Translations under genes and position numbers: made by a program
In this document: positions 7,775-16,454 of the stretch, in pieces
How the letters are laid out: each line of letters opens with the position of its first letter
Numbering within the stretch: the first letter of the stretch is position 1
The notes under the pieces: generated by a model
What the model was told of the DNA's origin: nothing
Database searches by the model: none
What the model saw: only the letters and a program-made list of their open reading frames with translations
From: Pseudomonas sp. NBRC 111124
GTDB taxonomy: Bacteria > Pseudomonadota > Gammaproteobacteria > Pseudomonadales > Pseudomonadaceae
Assembly (NCBI RefSeq): GCF_001320245.1
Contig: NZ_BCBA01000059.1
Location: forward strand, 1-64,000
DNA: 64,000 nt
Direction: 5' to 3'

Positions 7775-7789
7775 GTGCGTTAAACGCAC
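7775..7789. promoter_or_regulatory. Palindromic operator candidate upstream of hicA
   Basis: GTGCGTT-A-AACGCAC is a perfect 7-base inverted repeat 21 bases upstream of the hicA start, followed at 7792-7800 by a third half-site-like TAAACGCAA. The position and shape suit autoregulation by the HTH domain of HicB. Function is inferred from position. Confidence 0.6.
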
Positions 7790-7796
7790 GCTAAAC

Positions 7797-7812
7797 GCAA
7801 CATTTTTGTTGC
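7797..7812. repeat. Short inverted repeat upstream of hicA
   Basis: GCAACA-TTTT-TGTTGC forms a perfect 6-base stem with a 4-base loop directly upstream of the candidate operator. It could be part of the operator region or mark the edge of the inserted module. The rest of 7813-8053 holds only the second copy of the acylase end and the ribosome site of the next gene. Confidence 0.4.
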
Positions 7813-8053
7813 ACTGTACACATGTGAGCCCGTAGTAAACCGCGAATCGCGCGTCTGCGTTTCCGAACGACTTGTAGTCTTTTTCGCTGCTTCGCAACGT
7901 TCGGGGAGGTCGCGGCCAGCGGTTGACGCTGGTGCCGGGCCGCTAGCGGCCAGAGTTCCTTCTGATCCCCCGCGAGTCAGCTGCTTAGCATCCTGTCGTA
8001 CTGCGTTTGCCCTTCGGCGAGCGCAGCCCGACTCAATCCAAAGGATGACTTAC

Positions 8054-8395
8054 ATGAGCAGCGAAACCCTCAAGCTCGAAATCTCCTGGCCAGCATCGAT
8101 GGCCGTTCCCGAAGGCGCGACCATCAATGCGCAACTGTGGGCCGGCAATGCAAGCGCTGGCTACAACCTGATCGGCGAGCTGGACGCCTCGGCGGCAGCT
8201 GGCAGCTCGCCGGCCACACTGGAAATTGCCTTTAGCCAGGAAGACCTGCAGTCCTATGACGGCAAGAGCACCTGGGACTACTTCCACACCTCACCCTATC
8301 TGGCACACGGCAACAAACGCCTGAACATCAGCTATACCGAAAAAATCAGCATTGCCGATGCCAAGGCCAACGGCTGGAAAATAAACCTGCGCTAA
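8054..8395 (+). CDS. Hypothetical small beta-rich protein
   Basis: 113 residues from the ATG at 8054, which has AAGGA 8 bases upstream; the next in-frame start upstream (8045) overlaps that site. There is no signal peptide. The sequence alternates strands and turns (LKLEISWPASMAVPEGATIN, then AQLWAGNASAGYNLIGELDA), faintly recalling the YbaY/YscW-type beta sandwich in which PxGAxxxVxL begins the domain, but this is a weak resemblance. I do not recognise a function. It stands alone downstream of the second copy of the acylase 3' end and 105 bases before the repair cassette on the same strand. Confidence 0.7.
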   Translation: MSSETLKLEISWPASMAVPEGATINAQLWAGNASAGYNLIGELDASAAAGSSPATLEIAFSQEDLQSYDGKSTWDYFHTSPYLAHGNKRLNISYTEKISIADAKANGWKINLR

Positions 8396-8500
8396 GCAGT
8401 CGAGGCGCCAGCCCTGCATCCAGGCTGGCGCTCGTCATCAGCCGAACTTCCCTCACCTCATGACGTTCTCAACTGGTAAGCCCTCTACCCAGGCATTGCC

Positions 8501-9517
8501 ATGGACCTCGTCATCGCCCGCCCCGAAGGCCTGTACTGCCCACCCGGCGACTTCTACATAGACCCGTGGCGCCCGGTCGAGCGCGCCGTGATCACCCACG
8601 GCCATGGCGACCATGCCCGCACGGGCAACCGCCACTACCTGACTGCCGCCCCGGGCGCGGGCATCCTGCGCAGCCGCCTGGGCCAGGACATCGACCTGCA
8701 GCCGCTACCCTACGGTGAGCGTATCCGACACCACGGCGTCACCCTGAGCCTGCATCCGGCCGGCCATGTGCTGGGTTCGGCACAGGTGCGCCTCGAGTAC
8801 CAGGGTGAAGTCTGGGTCGCTTCAGGGGATTACAAAGTCGAGCCGGATGGCACCTGCGCTGCCTTCGAACCCGTGCGCTGCCATACCTTCATCACCGAGT
8901 CGACTTTCGGCCTGCCCATCTACCGCTGGCCCAGCCAGGCAAGCATCTTCGCCGGGATCAATGCCTGGTGGCGGAGCAACTGTGAGCAAGGCAAGGCCAG
9001 CGTGCTGTTCTGCTATGCCTTCGGCAAGGCTCAGCGAATCCTCCATGGACTGGACCCGGACATCGGGCCGATCCTCGTGCACGGTGCTGTCGAGCCGCTG
9101 AACCGGGTATACCGCGATGCCGGAGTGCACCTGCCAACCACCCGCTATGCCGGTGATATCCCGCGCAACGACCCGCTACTGCGCCAGGCTTTGATCATGG
9201 CGCCGCCCTCTGCCGCAGGTAGCAGCTGGATGCGTCGTTTCGGTGACTACAGCGATGCCTTTGCCAGCGGCTGGATGCTGTTGCGCGGTACCCGGCGCCG
9301 GCGCGGTGTCGACCGTGGCTTCGTATTGTCCGACCACGCCGACTGGCCGGGGCTGCTGTGGGCCATCGAGCAGACAGGGGCCGAGCGCGTCATGGTCACC
9401 CACGGCTCGGTGAATGTGCTGGTGCGTTACCTCAACGAACAAGGCCTGGATGCCCGGGCCTTCATCACCGAATACGGCGAAGAGGATGACACCACGACCA
9501 CGGAGCCTGCGGTATGA
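8501..9517 (+). CDS. Ligase-associated DNA exonuclease (MBL fold)
   Basis: 338 residues of a metallo-beta-lactamase-fold nuclease related to the SNM1/CPSF group. The metal-binding HGHGDH motif is at residues 33-38. Further typical motifs are a buried HPAGHVLGSAQV strand-loop, SGDYK, a Ser/Thr-rich TESTFGLP and C-terminal SDHADWPGLL and VTHGS. Proteins of this family are encoded next to a particular ATP-dependent ligase and helicase and are named for it. Its stop overlaps the ligase start (ATGA), so the pair is translationally coupled. The likely role is end trimming before ligation; this is from family knowledge and was not shown here. Confidence 0.92.
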   Translation: MDLVIARPEGLYCPPGDFYIDPWRPVERAVITHGHGDHARTGNRHYLTAAPGAGILRSRLGQDIDLQPLPYGERIRHHGVTLSLHPAGHVLGSAQVRLEYQGEVWVASGDYKVEPDGTCAAFEPVRCHTFITESTFGLPIYRWPSQASIFAGINAWWRSNCEQGKASVLFCYAFGKAQRILHGLDPDIGPILVHGAVEPLNRVYRDAGVHLPTTRYAGDIPRNDPLLRQALIMAPPSAAGSSWMRRFGDYSDAFASGWMLLRGTRRRRGVDRGFVLSDHADWPGLLWAIEQTGAERVMVTHGSVNVLVRYLNEQGLDARAFITEYGEEDDTTTTEPAV

Positions 9518-11172
9518 AAGCCTTCGCCGAACTGTACCTGCGCCTGGACGCTACCACCTCCAGCAACGCCAAGCTCGAAGCCCTGCGCGACTACTTTGCG
9601 GCAGCGCCCGCCGAGGATGCCGCCTGGGCCGTCTACTTTCTTGCTGGCGGGCGCCCCCGCCAGCTGGTCCCGACCCGCGTGCTGCGCGAGCTGGCCACGG
9701 CATTGGCGGAGTTGCCCGAGTGGTTGTTCGAAGAGAGTTACCAAGCCGTAGGTGACTTGGCCGAAACCATCTCGCTACTGTTGCCGCAAGCCTCCCATGC
9801 CAGCGACGACGGCCTGGCACACTGGGTCGAGGCCCATCTGCTGCCCTTGCGCGGCCTGCCACCAGAGGACATCCAGCGTCGCCTGCCCCCTCTGTGGGCA
9901 CAACTGGACCGCCCCAGCCTGATGCTGTGCCTGAAGCTGATTACCGGCAGCTTCCGCGTCGGGGTGTCCAAGCTGCTGGTCACCCGCGCCTTGGCACAGC
10001 TGGCGGGTCTCGATGCCAAACGCGTGGCCCAGCGACTGGTCGGCTATACCGATATCGGCCATCGCCCAACGGCCGCCAGTTATCACAAACTGATCGCCGA
10101 TGAGTCCGCAGACGAACATAGCCAGCGCGGTGGCCAACCCTACCCGTTCTTCCTGGCTCACGCCCTGCAGGCTCCGCTGGAGCAGTTCGAAGCCCTGCTC
10201 GGTCCGCCCGCTGCATGGCAGATCGAATGGAAGTGGGATGGCATCCGTGCCCAGGTCGTCAAGCGCGATGGCCAGTTGTGGGTCTGGTCACGGGGCGAAG
10301 AGCTGGTCACCGAGCGCTTTCCCGAGCTGCATGGCCTGGCCGAAAACCTGCCGGATGGCACGGTGCTCGACGGCGAGATCCTGGTCTGGAAGCCTGGCGT
10401 CGATGCCAGCCTGCCGGCAGTGCAACCGTTCGCCGTGCTGCAGCAACGTATCGGCCGCAAGACCCTGGGCAAGAAGCTGCTGACTGACGCCCCGGTGGTG
10501 CTGCAAGCCTATGATTTGCTGGAATGGCGAGGCGAGGACTGGCGCAGCCGCCCGCAACACGAACGGCGCCAGCAGTTGCAGCGGCTGGTGGCTGAGCACC
10601 CTTTGGCCCCGCTGCTGCTTTCACCGCTGCTCACAGGCAACGACTGGAGCGACCTGGCCCGCCAACGCGAGCAGTCGCGCAGCCTGGGTGTGGAGGGTTT
10701 GATGCTCAAGCAGCGTGAGGCCCTGTATGGCGTGGGCCGGACCAAAGACATGGGCCTGTGGTGGAAGTGGAAGATCGACCCGTTCAGCGTCGATGCGGTG
10801 CTGATCTATGCGCAACGGGGCCATGGCCGGCGTGCCAGCCTCTACAGCGACTACACCTTCGCAGTGTGGAACGCGCCCCCCGGCACGCCCGACCGCGCGC
10901 TGGTGCCTTTCGCCAAGGCGTATTCAGGACTCAGCGACGAAGAGATGCGCAAAGTGGATGCGATCATCCGCAAGACTACCGTGGAAACCTTCGGGCCGGT
11001 GCGTAGCGTCACCCCCACGTTGGTGTTCGAACTGGGCTTCGAGGGTATCGCGCTGTCCAAGCGCCACAAGAGCGGTATCGCCGTGAGGTTTCCACGGATG
11101 TTGCGCTGGCGCCTGGACAAGCCAGTCGATGAAGCCGATGACCTGGCAAGCCTGCAGGCATTGCTGGTCTGA
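9514..11172 (+). CDS. ATP-dependent DNA ligase (PP_1105 family)
   Basis: 552 residues. The N-terminal part (about 1-200) is the alpha-helical DNA-binding domain of ATP-dependent ligases. The adenylation domain follows with the nucleotidyl-transfer motif KWDG (K240, in EWKWDGIRAQ), motif III-like LDGEILVW, motif IV VEGLMLKQ and motif V WWKWKIDPF. The OB domain ends the protein with GFEGIALSKRHKSGIAVRFPR. This fits the ATP-dependent ligase family whose type member, as I recall, is the P. putida protein PP_1105; bacteria use it alongside NAD-dependent LigA. It is coupled to the exonuclease before it. It probably seals nicks made during repair by this cassette. Confidence 0.95.
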   Translation: MKAFAELYLRLDATTSSNAKLEALRDYFAAAPAEDAAWAVYFLAGGRPRQLVPTRVLRELATALAELPEWLFEESYQAVGDLAETISLLLPQASHASDDGLAHWVEAHLLPLRGLPPEDIQRRLPPLWAQLDRPSLMLCLKLITGSFRVGVSKLLVTRALAQLAGLDAKRVAQRLVGYTDIGHRPTAASYHKLIADESADEHSQRGGQPYPFFLAHALQAPLEQFEALLGPPAAWQIEWKWDGIRAQVVKRDGQLWVWSRGEELVTERFPELHGLAENLPDGTVLDGEILVWKPGVDASLPAVQPFAVLQQRIGRKTLGKKLLTDAPVVLQAYDLLEWRGEDWRSRPQHERRQQLQRLVAEHPLAPLLLSPLLTGNDWSDLARQREQSRSLGVEGLMLKQREALYGVGRTKDMGLWWKWKIDPFSVDAVLIYAQRGHGRRASLYSDYTFAVWNAPPGTPDRALVPFAKAYSGLSDEEMRKVDAIIRKTTVETFGPVRSVTPTLVFELGFEGIALSKRHKSGIAVRFPRMLRWRLDKPVDEADDLASLQALLV

Positions 11173-11270
11173 AAGAAGGCAACGCGGTGAGGCGCGATAA
11201 CGGAAATTATGCTTCTATCTTTGAGCCGACCCGTGTCGCAGTCCGTTTTCGCCACGCAGCCAGGACCACC

Positions 11271-12386
11271 ATGCACCATTCGACCCACGACTTGCTCTCG
11301 CCCGTACCGGGCATTACCCGCCAATTGCACAGCTTCCACTTCGGCCCACGGGGTGGTGCCAAGGTGTATATCCAGGCCTCGCTGCATGCCGACGAACTGC
11401 CCGGCATGCTGGTAGCCTGGCATCTCAAGCGCCGCCTGGCCGAGCTGGAGCTGCAGGGTCGCCTGCTGCGCGAGATCATCCTGGTACCGGTGGCCAACCC
11501 GGTCGGCCTGGAACAGGTGATGCTGGATGCGCCCCTGGGGCGCTTCGAACTGCAGAGCGGCGAGAACTTCAATCGCAACTTCGTCGACCTGTCCGACAGC
11601 ATCGGCGACCAGATCGAAGGCCACCTGACCCAGGACCCTGCTCACAACCTGGCACTGATCCGCGAGTACCTGCGTCGCGGCCTGGATGCCCACCCGGCGC
11701 GCACGCCGCTGCAGTCCCAGCGCCTGACCTTGCAGCGGCTGGCCTGCGATGCCGACCTGGTGCTGGACCTGCACTGTGATTTCGAGGCTGTCGAACACCT
11801 CTACACCACCCCGGAAGCTTGGCCACAGGTCGAGCCACTGGCCCGTTACCTGGGCGCCCAGGCCAGCCTGTTGGCTACCGACTCCGGCGGGCAATCATTC
11901 GACGAGTGCTTCAGCCTGGTCTGGTGGCAACTGCAACAACGCTTCGGCAAGCGCTACCCGATCCCGCTGGGCAGCGTCGCGGTGACCGTCGAGCTGCGTG
12001 GCCAGGCGGATGTAAGCCATGACCTGGCCAGCCAGGACTGCCAGGCGATCCTCGACTACCTGACCCACGTTAACGTCATCGAAGGTAGCGCCGCCCCGCT
12101 GCCGGAACTGGTGCGCCCCGCCACACCGCTGGCCGCCGTCGAACCCGTGGCGGCCCCGTTGGGCGGGCTGCTGGTGTATCACGCCCGACCCGGCCAGCAC
12201 CTGGAGGCAGGGCAACTGATTGCTGAAGTCATCGACCCACTCAGCGACCGGGTCACTGCCGTGCACAACAGCCAGCCCGGCCTGCTCTACGCCCGTAGCG
12301 TGCGGCGCATGGCCACGGCCGGCATGGTCATTGCCCATGTCGCTGGTGAACAGGTGTTACGCAGCGGCTACCTGCTGGCCAACTGA
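11271..12386 (+). CDS. Succinylglutamate desuccinylase/aspartoacylase family protein
   Basis: 371 residues, starting at the ATG at 11271; an in-frame extension to 11187 has no ribosome site and poor composition. The fold is M14-like zinc carboxypeptidase, aspartoacylase branch: zinc-binding H-A-D-E in ASLHADELPGMLVAW, NPVGLEQ, the NFNRNF motif, the second zinc ligand in LVLDLHCDFEAVEHLY and a C-terminal beta barrel with QPGLLYARS. Family members deacylate N-acyl amino acids or related compounds. It sits between the ligase and the helicase of a DNA repair cassette on the same strand, which is unexpected for a metabolic deacylase. Its substrate cannot be told from sequence. Confidence 0.88.
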   Translation: MHHSTHDLLSPVPGITRQLHSFHFGPRGGAKVYIQASLHADELPGMLVAWHLKRRLAELELQGRLLREIILVPVANPVGLEQVMLDAPLGRFELQSGENFNRNFVDLSDSIGDQIEGHLTQDPAHNLALIREYLRRGLDAHPARTPLQSQRLTLQRLACDADLVLDLHCDFEAVEHLYTTPEAWPQVEPLARYLGAQASLLATDSGGQSFDECFSLVWWQLQQRFGKRYPIPLGSVAVTVELRGQADVSHDLASQDCQAILDYLTHVNVIEGSAAPLPELVRPATPLAAVEPVAAPLGGLLVYHARPGQHLEAGQLIAEVIDPLSDRVTAVHNSQPGLLYARSVRRMATAGMVIAHVAGEQVLRSGYLLAN

Positions 12387-12454
12387 TCGGTTAAAACCAA
12401 AGCGTGCGGCGAGTGGTCTGTAGAAGCACAGCCTTGTCAGGACCACTCGCACGC

Positions 12455-14905
12455 ATGTCCATCTCTTCTGACCTCGCCAACGCCTGGTTCACCGCCCGCG
12501 GCTGGAAGCCTTTCGCCTTCCAGCGCCAGGTGTGGGCAGCGGTTGGGCGCGGTGAATCGGGGCTGCTGCATGCCAGTACCGGAGCGGGCAAGACCTATGC
12601 GGTCTGGCTGGCCGCATTGCGTGCCTTCGCCAAGCCAGCCAGCGGCCGCCAGCCCGCTGCGCTGCAGGTGCTGTGGATCACCCCCATGCGGGCACTGGCA
12701 GCCGATACCGCGCGTGCCTTGCAAACGCCGCTGGATGAACTCGGCCTGAACTGGAGCGTCGGCGTGCGCAGCGGTGACACCGGTAGCGCCGAGCGCGCAC
12801 GCCAGGCCCGGCGTTTGCCAAGCACCTTGATCACCACACCGGAAAGCCTGACCTTGCTGCTGACCCGGGCACAAGCCAGCGATGACTTCGCCAGCCTGCG
12901 ACTGGTGGTGGTGGATGAATGGCATGAACTGCTCGGCAACAAGCGCGGCGTGCAGCTGCAACTGGCCCTGGCCAGGCTGCGCCGCTGGCACCCGGGCCTG
13001 ATGACCTGGGGCTTGTCAGCCACGCTCGGCAATCTGCCGCACGCCCTGGAGGTGCTGTTGCCGGCTGGGGGCCAACTGGTGAAAGGCCGCCAAGACAAAC
13101 AGCTGGTCGTCGACACCTTGCTGCCCGATGCCATCGAGCGCTTCCCCTGGGCCGGGCACATGGGTCTGAAAATGCTCGGCCAGGTTGCCCGTGAGCTCGA
13201 TACGAGCACCAGCAGTCTGGTATTCACCAACACCCGCGCCCAGGCCGAACTCTGGTATCAGGCGTTGCTCGACGCCCGCCCCGACTGGGCTGGGCAGATT
13301 GCCTTGCATCATGCTTCACTGGCCCGGACGACCCGCGATTGGGTAGAACAAAGCCTCAAGCAAGGCACGCTCAAGGCCGTCATCTGTACGTCCAGCCTCG
13401 ACCTAGGGGTGGACTTCCTCCCGGTCGAACGGGTGCTGCAAATCGGTTCGGCCAAAGGCATTGCCCGCCTGATGCAGCGCGCCGGGCGCTCTGGCCACGC
13501 ACCGGGGCGCCGCTCGCGCATCACCCTGGTGCCGACCCATAGCCTGGAGCTGGTGGAAGCGGCGGCCGCCCGCGCCGCACTGGCTGCCGGCCATATCGAA
13601 GCTCGCCGCTCGCCACGCCTGAGCATGGACGTACTGGTCCAGCATCTGGTCAGCATGGCGCTGGGTAGTGGCTTTCGCCCCGATGAGCTGCTTGCGGAAG
13701 TGCGCAGCACCTGGGCGTTCCATGACCTTCGCGACAGCCAGTGGCAATGGGCGCTGGACTTCGTCAACCACGGCGGCCACACGCTGACTGCCTATCCCGA
13801 TTATCAGCGGGTCGAGGCGCACCCCGACGGGGTCTGGCGGGTGGCCAGCGAACGTCTGGCACGTCGTCATCGCATGGGCATCGGCACCATCGTCAGCGAC
13901 GCCAGCGTGCAACTCAAATACTGGAGCAAGGGGGGCGGTGGCAAGCACCTGGGCAGTGTCGAGGAAGCTTTCATTGCTCGCCTGCGCCCTGGCGATACCC
14001 TGGTGTTCGCCGGCCGGGTCCTGGAGTTGGTACGGGTAGAAGGCATGACCGCCTACGTGCGACGCAGCACGGCACGCAAAGCCGCCGTAGCACGCTGGAA
14101 TGGCGGGCGCATGCCGCTGTCCAGTGAACTGGCCGACGCACTGGTCGAACAACTCGACGCAGCTGCGCACGGGCACTGCATCGGCCCGGAAATGCAAACC
14201 GTCCGGCCACTGCTGGCGTTGCAGTCGCAGTGGTCAGCCTTACCCACTCGCTGCACGCTATTGGCGGAGACGCTGGGATCGCGCCAGGGTTCGCATTTGT
14301 TCCTCTACCCTTTCGCCGGGCGCATGGCCAACCTGGGCCTGGCCAACTTGATCGCCTGGCGGGTGAGTCGACTGCAGCCACTGTCTGTATCCATCGCCGT
14401 GAACGACTATGGCTTCGAGCTGCTCAGCCCCAGCACCGTAGACTGGGCCAGCTGCCTGCCAGACGCGCTGTCGGGCGACAACCTGCTGGAGGACGTGCTG
14501 GCCAGCCTGAACGCTGGCGAAATGGCGCTGCGGCGTTTTCGCGAAATTGCCCAGATCGCGGGGCTGGTGTTCGGCGGCTACCCGGCAGCGCAGAAGAGTA
14601 CACGGCAGATCCAAGCCTCCAGCGGGTTGTTCTACGAAGTGTTCCGCAAACATGATGCAGACAACCTGTTGCTCGGCCAGGCACGCGACGAGGTGCTGAG
14701 CGAAGAACTGGAGATCGAACGCCTGCACCGCCAGTTGCTCAAGCTGCAGCGCCTGCAATTGGACCTGCGCGCCCTCCAACGCCCCAGCCCCATGGCGTTT
14801 GCCCTGCTGGTCGAAGGCATGCGCGAAACCTTGAGCACGGAAAAGCTGGCAGACCGCATCGCGCGAATGGTGGCCGACCTGGAGAAAGCGGCAAGCCGAT
14901 CATGA
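12455..14905 (+). CDS. Ligase-associated DEXH helicase (Lhr-Core)
   Basis: 816 residues from the ATG at 12455. Superfamily 2 motifs are clear: Q-like FQRQVW, Walker A with K46 (STGAGKT), motif Ia TPMRALAADT, motif II DEWH (154-157), motif III SATLGN, motif IV VFTNTRAQAE, motif V SSLDLGVDF and motif VI QRAGRSGH. After the RecA-like domains come the winged-helix and Lhr-specific domains (VSDASVQLKYWSKGGGGKHL). At this length it is the short, Lhr-Core type, a 3'-5' ssDNA-dependent ATPase/helicase. The stop overlaps the PdeM start (ATGA). It is related to, but not interchangeable with, the longer Lhr at 61070. Confidence 0.95.
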   Translation: MSISSDLANAWFTARGWKPFAFQRQVWAAVGRGESGLLHASTGAGKTYAVWLAALRAFAKPASGRQPAALQVLWITPMRALAADTARALQTPLDELGLNWSVGVRSGDTGSAERARQARRLPSTLITTPESLTLLLTRAQASDDFASLRLVVVDEWHELLGNKRGVQLQLALARLRRWHPGLMTWGLSATLGNLPHALEVLLPAGGQLVKGRQDKQLVVDTLLPDAIERFPWAGHMGLKMLGQVARELDTSTSSLVFTNTRAQAELWYQALLDARPDWAGQIALHHASLARTTRDWVEQSLKQGTLKAVICTSSLDLGVDFLPVERVLQIGSAKGIARLMQRAGRSGHAPGRRSRITLVPTHSLELVEAAAARAALAAGHIEARRSPRLSMDVLVQHLVSMALGSGFRPDELLAEVRSTWAFHDLRDSQWQWALDFVNHGGHTLTAYPDYQRVEAHPDGVWRVASERLARRHRMGIGTIVSDASVQLKYWSKGGGGKHLGSVEEAFIARLRPGDTLVFAGRVLELVRVEGMTAYVRRSTARKAAVARWNGGRMPLSSELADALVEQLDAAAHGHCIGPEMQTVRPLLALQSQWSALPTRCTLLAETLGSRQGSHLFLYPFAGRMANLGLANLIAWRVSRLQPLSVSIAVNDYGFELLSPSTVDWASCLPDALSGDNLLEDVLASLNAGEMALRRFREIAQIAGLVFGGYPAAQKSTRQIQASSGLFYEVFRKHDADNLLLGQARDEVLSEELEIERLHRQLLKLQRLQLDLRALQRPSPMAFALLVEGMRETLSTEKLADRIARMVADLEKAASRS

Positions 14906-15561
14906 ATACCTACCTGCCTATCGAGCACAGTGGCGAAACGCTCTGGCTGTTGCCGGACAAGGCTATCTATTGGCCTGCCCGCCGCACCCTGCTTGTGGCC
15001 GACGTTCATATCGGCAAGGCGGCCAGTTATCGGTTGTTGCATCAACCTGTTCCGCGAGGCACCACAGCCACTACCCTGGCACGCCTGGACAGGTTGCTGA
15101 CCCGCTATGACTGCGAGCAGCTGATCATCCTCGGAGATTTTTTTCATTCGCGCGCTGCGCACTCGCCACACACGCTGGCCAGTCTGCAAGGGTGGATAAG
15201 CCGCCATGGCGCGCTGAAGGTAGTGCTGGTGCGTGGCAACCATGATCGCCACGCCGGTGACCCGCCTGCGGAACTCGGTATCGAAGTACGAGATGAACCC
15301 TTGCTGCTGGAGCCCTTTGCCCTGCAGCACGAACCCGTAGCTCACCCCAGCCACCCGGTACTGGCCGGGCACGTGCATCCGGTGTACATGCTGCGGGGGC
15401 GAGCCCGGCAAAGGCTCAGACTGCCCTGCTTCCTGATCGATGCTCAGGTCAGCCTGCTGCCGGCGTTCGGCGAGTTCACCGGCGGATGGTTGGTCGAGCC
15501 GGGCCAAGGCACCCGCGTATTCCTCGCCGGAGGCGATCAGGTGTGGGCGCTGGCCAACTGA
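14902..15561 (+). CDS. pdeM: Ligase-associated DNA endonuclease PdeM (metallophosphoesterase)
   Basis: 219 residues of a binuclear metallophosphoesterase. The metal motifs appear in order: VADVHIGKAASYR (residues 32-44), LGDFFHSR, VRGNHDRH, and GHVHPVYM near 155-162. This family is found with the ligase-associated helicase; the P. putida homologue has, to my knowledge, been described as a manganese-dependent ssDNA endonuclease (MPE). The start overlaps the helicase stop by 4 bases, so the two are coupled. The next gene converges with no gap: its stop codon begins the base after this stop. Confidence 0.93.
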   Translation: MNTYLPIEHSGETLWLLPDKAIYWPARRTLLVADVHIGKAASYRLLHQPVPRGTTATTLARLDRLLTRYDCEQLIILGDFFHSRAAHSPHTLASLQGWISRHGALKVVLVRGNHDRHAGDPPAELGIEVRDEPLLLEPFALQHEPVAHPSHPVLAGHVHPVYMLRGRARQRLRLPCFLIDAQVSLLPAFGEFTGGWLVEPGQGTRVFLAGGDQVWALAN

Positions 15562-15789
15562 TCAGGCGACAGGCGCAGGTGGTGGCTCATCAGGAAGAGT
15601 TGGCTCACCTGGCTCCATCGGCGGATGCTCACCGGGCTCTGGCGGCTGCGGCGTATCGGGATCAGGCTGGTGCGGCACGCCACCTGCCTGCATGGGCAGC
15701 GGGTGTGCCAGCAGTGACCACGCCAGCAACCCGATCTGGTTGGGCTGCAATACGGCCAGCTTCGCACTGATTGTGGGGTCGAGTTTCAT
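15562..15789 (-). CDS. Hypothetical protein with proline-rich C-terminus
   Basis: 75 residues from the ATG at 15789, with AGGAG 7 bases upstream; a longer in-frame start at 15834 lacks this. The first half is a predicted amphipathic helix (MKLDPTISAKLAVLQPNQIG, then LLAWSLLAHPL), the second half a low-complexity proline/glutamate-rich tail (PDPDTPQPPEPGEHPPMEPG). No signal peptide or recognisable domain. It is convergent with pdeM. I do not recognise a function; the good ribosome site is the main support for expression. Confidence 0.6.
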   Translation of the reverse strand: MKLDPTISAKLAVLQPNQIGLLAWSLLAHPLPMQAGGVPHQPDPDTPQPPEPGEHPPMEPGEPTLPDEPPPAPVA

Positions 15790-15887
15790 TGGCAGCTCCT
15801 GGCGAGGGCCGATACGCTTCATGCATATCGGCACTGTTCACAGCGTTGGAGTGCCATCAGGGAAACTAATTCCCCGCGCTCGTCGGC

Positions 15888-16454
15888 TCAGGTGCGTGGC
15901 AGGGTGACGCCGCGCTGACCCTGGTACTTACCGCCACGGTCCTTGTACGACACTTCGCACTCTTCGTCGGACTGCAGGAACAGCATCTGCGCCACGCCTT
16001 CGTTGGCGTAGATTTTCGCCGGCAGCGTAGTGGTGTTGGAGAACTCCAGGGTCACGTGGCCTTCCCACTCCGGTTCGAGCGGGGTGACGTTGACGATGAT
16101 GCCGCAACGGGCGTAGGTGCTCTTGCCCAGGCAGATGGTCAGCACGTCACGCGGGATGCGGAAATACTCGACGGTGCGGGCCAGTGCGAAGGAGTTCGGC
16201 GGGATGATGCAGACGTCACTCTTGATGTCGACAAAGCTGCCGGCGTCGAAGTTTTTCGGGTCGACAGTAGCCGAGTTGATATTGGTGAACACCTTGAATT
16301 CGTCGGCGCAGCGCACGTCATAGCCGTAGCTGGAGACGCCGAAGGAGATGACACGGCTGTCTTGCTCGCCGCGCACCTGGCGCTCGACGAAGGGTTCGAT
16401 CATGCCGTGTTCCTGCGCCATGCGGCGAATCCACTTGTCCGATTTGATGCTCAT
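15888..16454 (-). CDS. dcd: dCTP deaminase
   Basis: 188 residues, the usual length for Dcd. It deaminates dCTP to dUTP, supplying dUMP for thymidylate synthesis, as a homotrimer in the cytosol. Visible motifs: MSIKSDKWIRRMAQ start, VSSYGYDVRC, GKSTYARCGI and the active-site region TPLEPEWEGHVTLEFSN, then the flexible C-terminal lid (KYQGQRGVTLPRT). The start is followed upstream by a 329-base interval shared with the divergent cold-shock gene. Nothing unusual in the sequence. Confidence 0.97.
   Translation of the reverse strand: MSIKSDKWIRRMAQEHGMIEPFVERQVRGEQDSRVISFGVSSYGYDVRCADEFKVFTNINSATVDPKNFDAGSFVDIKSDVCIIPPNSFALARTVEYFRIPRDVLTICLGKSTYARCGIIVNVTPLEPEWEGHVTLEFSNTTTLPAKIYANEGVAQMLFLQSDEECEVSYKDRGGKYQGQRGVTLPRT

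Larger units (their letters stand above)
7051..7946. repeat. Direct repeat of the acylase 3' end flanking hicAB
   Basis: The last 32 bases of the acylase gene (7051-7082) recur at 7915-7946 with 29 identical positions, the last 17 of them (from 7066 and 7930) without mismatch, including the stop codon (shared tail TGGTGCCGGGCCGCTAG). The second copy is not preceded by the rest of the gene. The 832 bases between the copies contain the acylase terminator and hicAB. The simplest reading is insertion of a hicAB-carrying segment at the 3' end of the gene, which either restored the end of the reading frame or displaced the original one. Confidence 0.75.
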
